Assembly (NCBI GenBank): GCA_026014815.1
Contig: JAOZHP010000088.1
Location: 1 to 64,000 of the forward strand
Length of the DNA stretch: 64,000 bases
Reading direction: 5' to 3'
Source of the DNA: Candidatus Bathyarchaeota archaeon
GTDB taxonomy: Archaea > Thermoproteota > Bathyarchaeia > TCS64
Position numbers and translations under genes: made by a program. This document shows positions 38,397-48,102 of this stretch, piece after piece (the first letter of the stretch is position 1; each line of letters opens with the position of its first letter). The notes under the pieces are model-generated. The model searched no databases, was not told the origin of the DNA, and worked only from the letters and a program-made list of their open reading frames with translations.

Positions 38397-38900
38397 TTGA
38401 AACAGATGTTACAGTCACGGTTTATGTTTAACCCGAGGGATTCATGGTGCAAGGTGAAAAAAGTGAAAAACAAGATATTCACCGTCGCGATGGTCCTCGG
38501 AGTAGCCCTCACCGCCCTCGTCGTTGTAGGCCCCGTGCTGGCTCACCCATACTGGGAAAACGAGGAAGGCGAACAAATCTACCTGCCATGGTGGGGAGAG
38601 TATGGTGAGAACTATACGATGCCTCACTGGGACCTGAACGGCACATATCCAATGTCCTACTGGTATGAGAACGGCAACCAAACCTATCCATACTGGAACG
38701 AGGATGGCACATACTGTCCAGGCCCATACTGGGCTACACCTGACGGTGAGGCGCCGGAAGGCTCTCCAGATCAGGCTCCTCCCGTATATCCTAGAAGGGG
38801 ATACGGGTGTGGTGGATACGGCGGCATAATGGGTGGACTTTGGGGCAGCCGAGGCGGCTTTAGCTCTTACAGCCGAGGTTCAATGGGCTGGTCCGGCTAA
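38397..38900 (+). CDS. Secreted Trp/Tyr/Gly-rich repeat protein
   Basis: N-terminal KNKIFTVAMVLGVALTALVVVGPVLA signal/TM; repeated aromatic PYW/YWxxNG units; Gly/Ser-rich tail. Confidence 0.75.
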   Translation: MKQMLQSRFMFNPRDSWCKVKKVKNKIFTVAMVLGVALTALVVVGPVLAHPYWENEEGEQIYLPWWGEYGENYTMPHWDLNGTYPMSYWYENGNQTYPYWNEDGTYCPGPYWATPDGEAPEGSPDQAPPVYPRRGYGCGGYGGIMGGLWGSRGGFSSYSRGSMGWSG

Positions 38901-38934
38901 ACATTACTCCCTTTTTTGTATATTTTTATGACCC

Positions 38935-39513
38935 TCAGATTGTGGGAGGCTTGCGTTGGGTGAATGCATCCGCAAGTTTCACGCCAACCGTGTGGTATCC
39001 CCTATCACCGGACCCGAAGAGCAAGGGCCTTATCTTCTGTGTGTCAGGGGCTCCACCTGTGATGACGTCTTCGTCTGCTTTCACGTCCAGTATCTCACCG
39101 ATGAATTGGGTGTGGAGTCCTATCTTCACTGTCTCGATGACTTTGCATTCGAGTATCAATGGGAACTCATCCACATAGGGTGCGTCCACGAGTTCGCTCT
39201 GGATCGCCGTGAGATCAGTGTCTTTCATTTTATCGGTGTCTCGCCCAGAGGCTATGCCCATGTAGTCTGTTTCACGCCAGTACTCCTCCCCAGGGATACT
39301 CACGGTGTACGCCTGCCTCTCCACGATATTCCCGTAACTGTATGTTGCTTCCCTGAGGCTCACGTAGATACATGGAGGTCTTGAGCAGCAGATTCCTCCC
39401 CACGCCGCTGTCATGAAGTTCGGCTTTCCCTCCTTATCATTGGTGCCCACTACCCATACCGGGCTGGGCACCGACCAAGTCTTTGCTCCAAGTGACTGCT
39501 TCAATTGAATCAT
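38935..39513 (-). CDS. Flavin reductase-like (FMN-binding split barrel) protein
   Basis: SPVWVVGTNDKEGKPNFMTAAWGGICCSRPPCIYVSLREATYSYGNIVERQAYTVSIP. Confidence 0.92.
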   Translation of the reverse strand: MIQLKQSLGAKTWSVPSPVWVVGTNDKEGKPNFMTAAWGGICCSRPPCIYVSLREATYSYGNIVERQAYTVSIPGEEYWRETDYMGIASGRDTDKMKDTDLTAIQSELVDAPYVDEFPLILECKVIETVKIGLHTQFIGEILDVKADEDVITGGAPDTQKIRPLLFGSGDRGYHTVGVKLADAFTQRKPPTI

Positions 39514-39572
39514 GTAAATCTCGGCATCTCAGAGTAAAACCCTTTTTAGAATGACTCTTGGATAATTTGCTG

Positions 39573-40469
39573 ATGTGTATTCAACGCGTCTCAGATAATG
39601 TCTCCATGGTAGACTCTCCCTTCAACGGCAGCACAGGAGTCCTCGGCACGTACATTGTCCAAGGAGACCATACGTTAGTTATGGATCCAGGTCCAGCAAC
39701 ACAGACAACAGGCGTACTCGCGGCGTTGAAGAAGCAGGGCGTCGCGAACGTTGGAATCATAGCGCTCACTCATATCCATCTAGACCACGCCGCTGGATGC
39801 TGGAAGATGCTCGAAGAATACCCTGATGCAGTAGTTCACTGCCACCCGAGGGGTGTTCAGCATATGGTGGATCCAAGCAAGATCAAGGCAGCTGCCATTC
39901 AACAGTTCAGGGGTGAACTGCCTCCTTACGGCGAGATAAAGGGGTTGCCAGAGGAGAAGGTAAAGGCATCAACCGACGGCGAGGTTATTGACTTGGGAGG
40001 TGTACGGCTTCAAGTCATCTGGACGCCGGGTCACAGCACGCACAGCCATGCCTATTATGAACCTGAGGAAAAAGTGCTATTCGTCGGTGACACGGTGGGT
40101 CATACACATGGACGCCCTGACCACGTGATACCTGCAAGTCCACCTCCTTTCAACCCCGTTCAGACGGTAGAGAGTATAACCAAGCTAATTGCCCTTGACC
40201 CTAAGGTGTTGTGCATCAGTCACTTCGGTTTCCATGAGAACGCTGTGGCTCGCCTCAGGAGCTTCGAAGAGCAGGTGCTGCTATGGGAGAAACTAGTGTT
40301 CAAAGGAGTCGAGGAGCAGCTGGATCTTACAGGTGTCTTCAATCTGGTAAAGGAGCATGACCCTGTAGTCCAAGCTATGCTTGAGGCGAATCCTGCTTCC
40401 AAGGGCGACGTCTTTTCCAGCCTAGTGGGGTTTGTAGGATACGCCAAGTGGGTGAAGAAAAACAACTAA
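39573..40469 (+). CDS. MBL-fold metallo-hydrolase
   Basis: ALTHIHLDHAAG, WTPGHSTHS, FVGDTVGH. Confidence 0.94.
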   Translation: MCIQRVSDNVSMVDSPFNGSTGVLGTYIVQGDHTLVMDPGPATQTTGVLAALKKQGVANVGIIALTHIHLDHAAGCWKMLEEYPDAVVHCHPRGVQHMVDPSKIKAAAIQQFRGELPPYGEIKGLPEEKVKASTDGEVIDLGGVRLQVIWTPGHSTHSHAYYEPEEKVLFVGDTVGHTHGRPDHVIPASPPPFNPVQTVESITKLIALDPKVLCISHFGFHENAVARLRSFEEQVLLWEKLVFKGVEEQLDLTGVFNLVKEHDPVVQAMLEANPASKGDVFSSLVGFVGYAKWVKKNN

Positions 40470-40642
40470 CTATTTTTCTTTCCTCGGACCATAGATCAGC
40501 GTTTTTACCGTAATATTATTGAAATTATGGTTATCCGATGTAGGGAAGCTCCATATTTCAAGCATTATTCCGTGAGTTAGGGTCCATTTTCTGAATTTAG
40601 TCTCCTTAATCCCTTTTAATATGGATAAACGTCTATCTATCA

Positions 40643-41086
40643 ATGTCCTGGCCCAGTGAGAGGAAAGGGAAAGGAAGCGCCATAGCGGCCCTGTTCTTAA
40701 TGTGCTCCATTGTTTTCTTCGCCGGCTGCATCTTATGGTTCGTGACAAACCCCTCGTTCGGCTTCGGCTTCAACCCGTCAGATCCAGGAAAACTCTTTAA
40801 CCCCGCTGGAGAGCCCATTCCGAGCACACCAGAACCGGATACACCTGAGCCTGTACAGCCCACGTTAAGTGAGGCACTGGAAGACCTGCAGTCAAATGGC
40901 TGTGTAGTCACCGAGCGTCAGATAAGCGGGTTCAACGAGGACCAATGCACTGAGTTAGAGTATGATGCTTTCGCGGAGAAAGCTGTAGAGAGAAAACTAG
41001 TCACACTGCACTACCACGAGGAGAATCCCGTTCTTATTGTTTCCATTGGGGATACCTCCTTTATCTGGTCCCCAGCTTCCAACTAG
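40643..41086 (+). CDS. Membrane-anchored hypothetical protein with Pro-rich stalk
   Basis: N-terminal TM AIAALFLMCSIVFFAGCILWFV, then PSTPEPDTPEPVQP stalk and about 70 aa domain. Confidence 0.6.
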   Translation: MSWPSERKGKGSAIAALFLMCSIVFFAGCILWFVTNPSFGFGFNPSDPGKLFNPAGEPIPSTPEPDTPEPVQPTLSEALEDLQSNGCVVTERQISGFNEDQCTELEYDAFAEKAVERKLVTLHYHEENPVLIVSIGDTSFIWSPASN

Positions 41087-41951
41087 AAAATGTCTTAATT
41101 TGAGCCAGTTCAAGGATTTTTCGTAGATTTCTGATACTGCAATCCTCGACGATCCCAATGCTGTTTATGAGGTACTTGTCAACACTTAAACTGTTTAGTT
41201 TTCTATCTCCAACTCGTCCAAGCTTATATCCTGCATTAGCAACCGCCTCTTTCTCCCTTCTCCCTGCCTCGTTGTAGGGATACGCTATCGCGTAGACCTC
41301 TTTTCCCGTGGTTTCCTCAATAAATTTTTTGGATTCGACTATCTCGTATCGAAGCTGGTAGTCTGGGAGAGCTGTGGATACGTGATGGTTCACTCCATGA
41401 GATTGGAACTCCACATAGGAACTCATCTCCATGATCTCCTCAAGGCTCAGCATAGTTCGTTCATGTTCAAAGCTGTTGTAATCGAAGTACTCTATGATTC
41501 CTGTTTCCTCCGATTGTCTGGTTATCTGTTGAAGCAGATCCTCGTTGATGAGGAAGTCATCATAAATGACTTTGGAGCCCGGCTTTCGGTTTGAGCCTAC
41601 AAGTCCAGTGGAAAGAAAGATCGTAATGGGGCAGTCAAACTCTTTTATCACTGGTAAGAGCTGATAATTTGTCTTCCATCCATCATCAAAAGTGATGATG
41701 AGACTATTTTCGGGTAATTTCTGTCCATTTGTGTCATATAATATATCTCGTAAGGTCTGAAGTGAGATAATGTTGTATTTTTCTCTTAGAAATAAGATGT
41801 GTTCTCTGAATTTCTCGGGGCTCATCCTATGGTAATGAATCATGGTGAAATGAGTACGCTTCAGCCGTGTCCTCAGGAAAGAAAATACTGGAAGTCTCCA
41901 TACCAAGTAGATCAGAGACTTTAGAAATCCGCGTAAGCTCGTGTTCTCCAA
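41061..41951 (-). CDS. Polysaccharide deacetylase family (CE4-like) protein
   Basis: LIITFDDGWKTNYQLLPVIKEFDCPITIFLSTG; SHGVNHH; AIAYPYNEAGRRE. Confidence 0.92.
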   Translation of the reverse strand: MENTSLRGFLKSLIYLVWRLPVFSFLRTRLKRTHFTMIHYHRMSPEKFREHILFLREKYNIISLQTLRDILYDTNGQKLPENSLIITFDDGWKTNYQLLPVIKEFDCPITIFLSTGLVGSNRKPGSKVIYDDFLINEDLLQQITRQSEETGIIEYFDYNSFEHERTMLSLEEIMEMSSYVEFQSHGVNHHVSTALPDYQLRYEIVESKKFIEETTGKEVYAIAYPYNEAGRREKEAVANAGYKLGRVGDRKLNSLSVDKYLINSIGIVEDCSIRNLRKILELAQIKTFSSWKLGTR

Positions 41952-42757
41952 CAGTCTAGCTTCCTGTCAAGTATCTCTTCTAATCCCTTGATTTCTGAGG
42001 CTAACAAAGGACCCATTCTTCGATAAGTCTTTTCCTCGATCTCAGACTCAGCACTTGGCCTCAATCCACTATAGGCCTTCTTTAAGAATCGAGGTGATCG
42101 AGGGTGAAGCATCACCGTTGATATTATATTCCATCCATTGTTACCGTGCTCAAAGGATCCTTGCTTCATCTGAATCTTTGCTGACGGGGGTCTAAAATTA
42201 GGGTCCACTTCAAGGAACCTGAATATTTTCTCAAGGAACCCGTATTGATCCTTGTCTTTGTCTTCATAAACTAGCAGGAGGATGTTCTCTCTTGGGAAAT
42301 GCTTCATGAAATTGGAGATATGAGTGAAGTACAGGCTCCTTTTAAAATATTCACTATCTAAGGTAGATACTTCCTCGAATTTTTTATCTCTCAGTGACTC
42401 GTCACCGTTTCGATTCATCATAAAGTGACTGAACATCCTTTCCACAGGGTCCCTTATACAACAGATCAGTTTCATGTCTGGGTAGTGCTCAGCTATCCTC
42501 TCTGGTACAATCTTTTCATGAAGATATGTTGCAGTTTTTTCGCCGACTGCTTTCTGGTCACCTCTGTCTTCGAAGAAACTGAGCCAATATTCAAGACCTT
42601 TCTCATATTCTCTTTCGAAGAAATGAATCTCTTTCCGTGGCATGAAAATATCTGGGTGCTCCTTCAAGCACTGCCTAATCCAGCCTGTTGCACACCGCAT
42701 TCCCCCTATCACAAGGAAGTTTGGCTCACTCTTTTTCATGACACAGCTATACTCCAA
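41921..42757 (-). CDS. Sulfotransferase domain protein (heparan-sulfate-sulfotransferase-like)
   Basis: FLVIGGMRCATGWIRQCLKEHPDIFMPRKEIHFFEREYEKGLEYWLSFF ... KLICCIRDPVERMFSHFMM (5'-PSB and 3'-PB-like PAPS motifs). Confidence 0.9.
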   Translation of the reverse strand: MEYSCVMKKSEPNFLVIGGMRCATGWIRQCLKEHPDIFMPRKEIHFFEREYEKGLEYWLSFFEDRGDQKAVGEKTATYLHEKIVPERIAEHYPDMKLICCIRDPVERMFSHFMMNRNGDESLRDKKFEEVSTLDSEYFKRSLYFTHISNFMKHFPRENILLLVYEDKDKDQYGFLEKIFRFLEVDPNFRPPSAKIQMKQGSFEHGNNGWNIISTVMLHPRSPRFLKKAYSGLRPSAESEIEEKTYRRMGPLLASEIKGLEEILDRKLDCWRTRAYADF

Positions 42758-42839
42758 TCAATAACAGGTTTCATTATTCACATATAATCTTTGAACATAG
42801 TCAACTTTTTTAGGTGTCACTATTGTACATGTCTGAAAG

Positions 42840-43673
42840 GTGTGTGTTCTGAGTAAAGTTGCCGTCATCAAGGGTGAGCGAGGCGCTGAGCCTGTTTACA
42901 CTGCTTTCGATCTGGTCCCATACAAAGATGCGTTAAAGGACTGGGATCAAGTTCTAATCAAAGTCAACTTTATCACTACGAGGAACTGGGAGACGGGGGC
43001 CACCACTGACCCTGTGGTGGTTGAAGCTATCATCAACCGTGTTCGTGACTTGGGGAAGGAGGTCATCGTGGTTGAGTCAGACGCCCAGACCACCAACGCC
43101 TCCAAGGCTGTCGTAATGAGTGGTATGCAGAAGATGCTTGACAGAGTAGGAGTAGAGTTCGTTAACATGCGGCATGTGGACGAGAAGGTGGAGCTGCCTG
43201 TGCCTGATGGGAGGGTGTTGAAGAAGATTAAGGTAGCCAAGATAGCATCCGAGTCAGCCATCGTTAGCGCCGCGAAGCTCAAGACCCACATGAACACAGC
43301 GGTGACGCTTGGGATGAAGAACATGTTCGGGATGCTTACCACAAAGTGGAAGGGCAAGTTTCACCTACAGGGCATGCACAAGGTCATCCACGACATCAAC
43401 AGGACTCTGCCTCCTCAATTGACAGTCATCGACGGCTTCATCGCAATGGAGGGCAGGGGACCCGTACACGGTAAGCCCGTGAAGATGGACACAATAATAG
43501 CTAGCACTGACCCGGTTGCCGCTGACGCCACTGCTTCACGTATTATGGGTTTCAACCCAGAGCGCATAGATCACATCAAGTGGGCGTACCAGTCTGGAAT
43601 CGGTGAAATTAATGACATCGAGGTTCTGGGTGACGGCGTGGACGCTGTGAAGCGTGTTTTTGAGCGGCTATAG
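42840..43673 (+). CDS. DUF362 domain-containing protein (paralog 2)
   Basis: SKVAVIKGERGAEPVYTAFDLVPYKDAL...TDPVVVEAIINRVRDLGKEVIVVESD; near-collinear with ORF 10687. Confidence 0.82.
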   Translation: MCVLSKVAVIKGERGAEPVYTAFDLVPYKDALKDWDQVLIKVNFITTRNWETGATTDPVVVEAIINRVRDLGKEVIVVESDAQTTNASKAVVMSGMQKMLDRVGVEFVNMRHVDEKVELPVPDGRVLKKIKVAKIASESAIVSAAKLKTHMNTAVTLGMKNMFGMLTTKWKGKFHLQGMHKVIHDINRTLPPQLTVIDGFIAMEGRGPVHGKPVKMDTIIASTDPVAADATASRIMGFNPERIDHIKWAYQSGIGEINDIEVLGDGVDAVKRVFERL

Positions 43674-43702
43674 TTTCTCATAGCTGCGGTTTTGATCAAA
43701 AA

Positions 43703-44938
43703 TTAGGTGTTGGAGGCGTTTGCCTTGGATATCTGCATGGCTGCTGTGGGGTATAGAGCGACTAAGGCATCATCGCTGTGGGTTTCCTCAAGCATCTTCC
43801 GGGCTTTCTGCCATGACTTGACCCATTGGCTTCCCTCACCATAATAATATTCATCCATCTTGGCTATCTGTGGGGTGACGCAGATGACTCTGTTCATTTT
43901 CCATGGTTTCTTGATGTATGTGGTCTTGGTCCATCCTCTGCCCCCAAAGTCTGTTCCGAACCTGCCGTTATAGTGGTGGACCCTGCATCCTTCGGGTGTG
44001 TAGAGGAGGAACACCATGTCTCCTCCTTCACGAACCGAGTCGTTGAGGAGGTGGTACGCCTTGTAACCCTCGTTGGCCATGGGGTACCCGTTGCCTATGA
44101 CTATGTCGGCGTCCTTCACAATCTCTGTGGCGTAGTGGCGTCGTGCTATCTTCACGCCCTCCCTGTGGGCGTCAACCACATCACCGCATACGAGGTCAGC
44201 CACGTCGCAGTCAGCGTTCATGAACGCGTTGATCACGAAATCAACTCCTGCTGCTCTTGCTGCTTCCTCAGAATCGAGGCGTCTGACGTTTTCCAAGACC
44301 TTTCCGGGTCCTGTGCCGTCTCTGATCCTGTGGTTATGGGTGATGCTGTCGATGCCTGCTACTCCGGGGAGGATCATCTTGCTACCGCCTCCGAACCCGT
44401 ACCCGAAGTGAGGCATCATGACTCCAAGGGTGATTTTGAGGTCGCAGTTCATCACTTCAGTGTTGATGTGGATAGGTGTCCCGTGGCTTGTCTCCCCAAG
44501 GTCGACGAGGTTCTCGTAGCAGTTATGGTTGAAAACCAGATACCTCTTAGGGGTCTCTGGGCCTAGTTTCTTCTGGAAATCGAAGAGAAGCCTTCCACCG
44601 TGGGCTCCGGTAGCCATCATGAAGACTATTTGGTCGTCGTTTAGGCCTCCCTTGTGTAGTTCATTGAGGACCGCGGGTAACATCTGGTATTGTTTGGTTG
44701 GCCTGGTCATGTCGTCTATTACGATAACGCATCTCTGTTTTCCCTTGGCGAGGTCGCTTAGCTGCGGCGTGCCAACAGGGTTCTGGAGTTTTTCCGCAAA
44801 CTCCCTGTCCGAGAGTTTTGGTGAGTCGTGACCAATCATCTTCTGCTCCTTGACTGTCCATCTCTCCGGGAAGCCGAGTTTCTCAGGTTTCCATCCATAG
44901 AACTCCCATGCGGGTACGTCGAAAGTGTTCATGGTCAA
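43703..44938 (-). CDS. LarA-like (lactate racemase domain/DUF2088) protein
   Basis: CVIVIDDMTRPTKQYQMLPAVLNEL ... MMATGAHGG ... VFNHNCYENLVDLGETSHGTPIHINTEVMNCDLKITLGVMMPHFGYGFGGGSKMILPGVAG. Confidence 0.9.
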   Translation of the reverse strand: MTMNTFDVPAWEFYGWKPEKLGFPERWTVKEQKMIGHDSPKLSDREFAEKLQNPVGTPQLSDLAKGKQRCVIVIDDMTRPTKQYQMLPAVLNELHKGGLNDDQIVFMMATGAHGGRLLFDFQKKLGPETPKRYLVFNHNCYENLVDLGETSHGTPIHINTEVMNCDLKITLGVMMPHFGYGFGGGSKMILPGVAGIDSITHNHRIRDGTGPGKVLENVRRLDSEEAARAAGVDFVINAFMNADCDVADLVCGDVVDAHREGVKIARRHYATEIVKDADIVIGNGYPMANEGYKAYHLLNDSVREGGDMVFLLYTPEGCRVHHYNGRFGTDFGGRGWTKTTYIKKPWKMNRVICVTPQIAKMDEYYYGEGSQWVKSWQKARKMLEETHSDDALVALYPTAAMQISKANASNT

Positions 44939-45024
44939 TACTCTGCGTGTCCTGTAATAAAATAAGTGTCAGGCGATGAAAAAACTGGATAAATTCCATT
45001 GGATAAGAAAATGGTTAGAGGAAT

Positions 45025-46197
45025 TTACTCCTCTATGATCTCGACGTTGGCTCGTGGCACCATGACCACTTCGCCGCCATCTAGCTCGATGTTCACCACG
45101 CGGACCATGGACTCGGACTCAAGCCTCTGAAGCTCTACCGGGAGGCTGTGTACCTTCCCTATGGCTCCAAAGTATGGCTGCCTGATGATTCTGATGGGTG
45201 TACCGGCGATCATGCCACTGCTTAGCGCCTCCGACTCCTCGTCCTCTTGGATTTCGTGGGGAATGATGATCTCGGGTCTGAGTACCCCTGCCCTGATCTG
45301 AGTAGCGCCGTTAACCGCGGCCTGTTTTCCCTCAAATTCCTTGAGTAGGTCAAAGGTTCTCTGACTCATACTCATCTTCCCGAATCCCTCGGTGATGATG
45401 ATTGTTAAACCAACCTCCTCGGTACCTGTAATGGCGACACCGATTTCTTCTCCAGTGAAGGTTGTGAGATCGTCGTGTCTGACTCCGCCGCTGACGATGG
45501 CTGAGACCCCAATGTCCGCTGCTTTTCTTAGGGCATCGAGGGTGACCTGGCTTCCGCCAATGAGGACACTGCCTTTGTGATCAGCGGTAATCATGTCAGC
45601 ATCTAGGATTTCGGTGTTGTTTTTGGCTATGACGTGTAGGGGGCCGTGTACCTCGCCGCCTATGCCGAAGATGCCCTGAATGAAGGCGGCGCTAGTCTCG
45701 ATGACCGCGCCTTCCCGGGGCATGACCTCCACAACTGTCCCCGGGATATATGCGTCTACCTCTACTGGGATTGGTACGCCTCTGATGATCACCTGTCCGG
45801 TGATATCACTGATACTCTCAATGGTTCCATCTACAGGTGATTCGACGCGTTTCTTGATGAGACCGAAGAGGGCGCTGTAATACCCTATGAGTTCACCTTT
45901 CTCAACTGTTTCTCCCAGTTGTTTCGTCATGTACCTTGGGACATCCTCTGGCTCAAGACCGAGGATCATGCCCATCTTGATGATATGTGGGTCTCCGCTG
46001 ATCTCTGTTCTGGCCACGATCTCATTGTACTCTATCTTGTCGCCGACCTTGAGGAAAACCTCTCCCATGATGGGGAGTCTTCTCGTCTTGTCGACTGTCA
46101 TGGTTCTCTTGACTTTCAAGCCGGGTGTGTAGGCGTGAGCCTCCTCTGTCTCGGCTTCCTCTCCGTTGGTTATGTTTTCAATTGCTTTGTCTACCAT
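45025..46197 (-). CDS. Barrel-sandwich (lipoyl/RnfC-like) protein with KOW-like C-terminus, MutL-associated
   Basis: RRLPIMGEVFLKVGDKIEYNEIVART...VESPVDGTIESISDITGQVIIRG; C-term MIAGTPIRIIRQPYFGAIGKVHSLPVELQRLESESMVRVVNIELDGGEVVMVPRANVEIIEE. Confidence 0.7.
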   Translation of the reverse strand: MVDKAIENITNGEEAETEEAHAYTPGLKVKRTMTVDKTRRLPIMGEVFLKVGDKIEYNEIVARTEISGDPHIIKMGMILGLEPEDVPRYMTKQLGETVEKGELIGYYSALFGLIKKRVESPVDGTIESISDITGQVIIRGVPIPVEVDAYIPGTVVEVMPREGAVIETSAAFIQGIFGIGGEVHGPLHVIAKNNTEILDADMITADHKGSVLIGGSQVTLDALRKAADIGVSAIVSGGVRHDDLTTFTGEEIGVAITGTEEVGLTIIITEGFGKMSMSQRTFDLLKEFEGKQAAVNGATQIRAGVLRPEIIIPHEIQEDEESEALSSGMIAGTPIRIIRQPYFGAIGKVHSLPVELQRLESESMVRVVNIELDGGEVVMVPRANVEIIEE

Positions 46198-48032
46198 TAG
46201 ATCAACGCCTCCAGCTTATTCTCATTATATAACTCAAGTGACTTGAACCATTTCAGTAGGAGTTCTTTTCTTGCTGTCTCTTCCTCGGGTAGGTATATTG
46301 GTCTCCCACGTGCGTCTATCATTACACCGGCTACTCCGCCTGCGACGGTTGCCTCCCGTTCCTTACCGGGGCCTGCCCCTACATCGAACTCCTTTTCGGG
46401 AGTGATGTGGACTTTTGCCTCCTCGTCTGGGCCAAGCTTCATAAGCTTGATCTCGCCGAAGGTCATCTCCTCTTTAACTATCTTTCCATCGGGCATAGTC
46501 ATCTCGATTGTCATGCAGGGGTCGCCAAACTTCCCATTACCTGTTGCAGCGATGTTGGTTCCCATCCTGACGAGGCAGTCCTTGTCGAAGATGTTCCACG
46601 CCGCTTCACGGTAGACTGTGCTCAGTACGCCGATGTGTGGCATCATGAATACGCTGTCCTGGTACATCCTTGTGATGCCTTCAGGTTGCCACGCGTCCGT
46701 GAGGATGAACATGCTCTGGACACGTCGCGGTGCATGGCTTAAAAGCCCGCCTGTCCCTGCGCATATGGCGATATCCATCATCTTTACGTAGCTATCCTCG
46801 ACGGCTTGCTCGAACATGTCGCTGATGGTTCGCTCCAGTTGTACGCCCTTAAGCCTTGTAGCTATGGTTCTGTGATGTTGCAGGCCGAGTCGTAGCGCTT
46901 CACGTGCTACGCTGTGCTCCACTATGAGGTCCTCCAGTGTTTGGGGGATGGTGGTAGGCCTGATCATCTTATTCATGAGGCGGCTTGCCACTTCCTCCTT
47001 GTCTAAGTTGAAGGGTATCCACCGCATTATGTTCTCGATGCCGGCCTCCTTCATGACGTTGGTCACGCTGTAGCTCATTCCCAGGTTGGCTGAGACGCTT
47101 CTGACGAACCTTCCGTCAACAATTGAGTACACGTTTGTGGTTGCCCCGCCGAGGCCTACACCCAGGACATTCATTTTGTAGGAGTTGGAGATGAGTTGCA
47201 TGGCCATTCCCTCGCCTGCGGGAGTTGGCATGATGTCTACGTCTGTCCACTTCATCAGCCGTGTGTATCCCGGTGCGTGGCTCATGACGTGCTCCATGAA
47301 GAGCTCGTGGACAGCTCGCCTAGCTGGCTCAGTGTTCTCCTGCTCTAGTACGGGCCTGATGTTGTCCACCATGTCGAGTGCGAAGCCCTCTTTGAGTAGC
47401 TCCTCGATCTGAGGACGGAGTGTCTTGTTGCCTGCGTATACGATGGGTAGCTGATAGGCGACTCCAAGTCTGGGCTTTGGCTCGGCGGCCTTGATGAGCT
47501 CAGCGATCTCCATGACATGGCTGCTTGCTCCCCCGTCGGTGCCACCTGCCATGAGTATCATGTCAGGTCTGAGGCTCCTGATCATCCTGATCTTTTGGTA
47601 GACCTGCCTGCCGTCGTCCCTGGCGATGACGTCCATGACGATGGCTCCTGCGCCGAGTGCCGCTCTGTTGGCGCTCGCAGCGGTCATTGACTTGATTAGT
47701 CCACTGACCATCATCTGCAGTCCACCACCGGCGCTGCTAGTAGTGACGTATAGATCAACTCCCTTCTCGCCGTCGTAGGGCAGGATTAGTCCGCTGCCAT
47801 CAGGGGCTAGAAGCTTGTGCCCAGTCAGTTCCTCGACCTCTCGCACTGCGTTCTGAACCCCCATTGTAACGTCCTCGTAGGGGGCTTCTACTGTGGTTGG
47901 TGCTTCTCCTGCTACTAGGAAACGCCATTCACCATCTTTGAGGTGGAAGAGTCGGGCTTTGGTGGTTGTGCTTCCGACATCGGTTGCAATAATGTATTGC
48001 ATCTCTTCTGTAGACTTTTTGAGGGTAGCCAT
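46197..48032 (-). CDS. Glutamate mutase L/MutL-like ASKHA-fold ATPase
   Basis: IIATDVGSTTTKARLFHL phosphate-1; MILMAGGTDGGASSHVMEIAELIKAAEPKPRLGVAYQLPIVYAGNKTLRPQIEELL; VLGVGLGGATTNVYSIVDG. Confidence 0.92.
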   Translation of the reverse strand: MATLKKSTEEMQYIIATDVGSTTTKARLFHLKDGEWRFLVAGEAPTTVEAPYEDVTMGVQNAVREVEELTGHKLLAPDGSGLILPYDGEKGVDLYVTTSSAGGGLQMMVSGLIKSMTAASANRAALGAGAIVMDVIARDDGRQVYQKIRMIRSLRPDMILMAGGTDGGASSHVMEIAELIKAAEPKPRLGVAYQLPIVYAGNKTLRPQIEELLKEGFALDMVDNIRPVLEQENTEPARRAVHELFMEHVMSHAPGYTRLMKWTDVDIMPTPAGEGMAMQLISNSYKMNVLGVGLGGATTNVYSIVDGRFVRSVSANLGMSYSVTNVMKEAGIENIMRWIPFNLDKEEVASRLMNKMIRPTTIPQTLEDLIVEHSVAREALRLGLQHHRTIATRLKGVQLERTISDMFEQAVEDSYVKMMDIAICAGTGGLLSHAPRRVQSMFILTDAWQPEGITRMYQDSVFMMPHIGVLSTVYREAAWNIFDKDCLVRMGTNIAATGNGKFGDPCMTIEMTMPDGKIVKEEMTFGEIKLMKLGPDEEAKVHITPEKEFDVGAGPGKEREATVAGGVAGVMIDARGRPIYLPEEETARKELLLKWFKSLELYNENKLEALI

Positions 48033-48102
48033 ATTGATTCAATATTGGTCGCAGCCACATACGAATAAGGTTTTCTGATATATTCGATTAAAATGAACTC
48101 GA

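Noticed and set aside
40470-40748. 92-aa minus-strand ORF
   Set aside because: Overlaps the start of a better-supported membrane-anchored ORF on + and an AT-rich intergenic region; no domain
43826-44566. 246-aa + strand ORF
   Set aside because: Antisense shadow of the LarA-like gene
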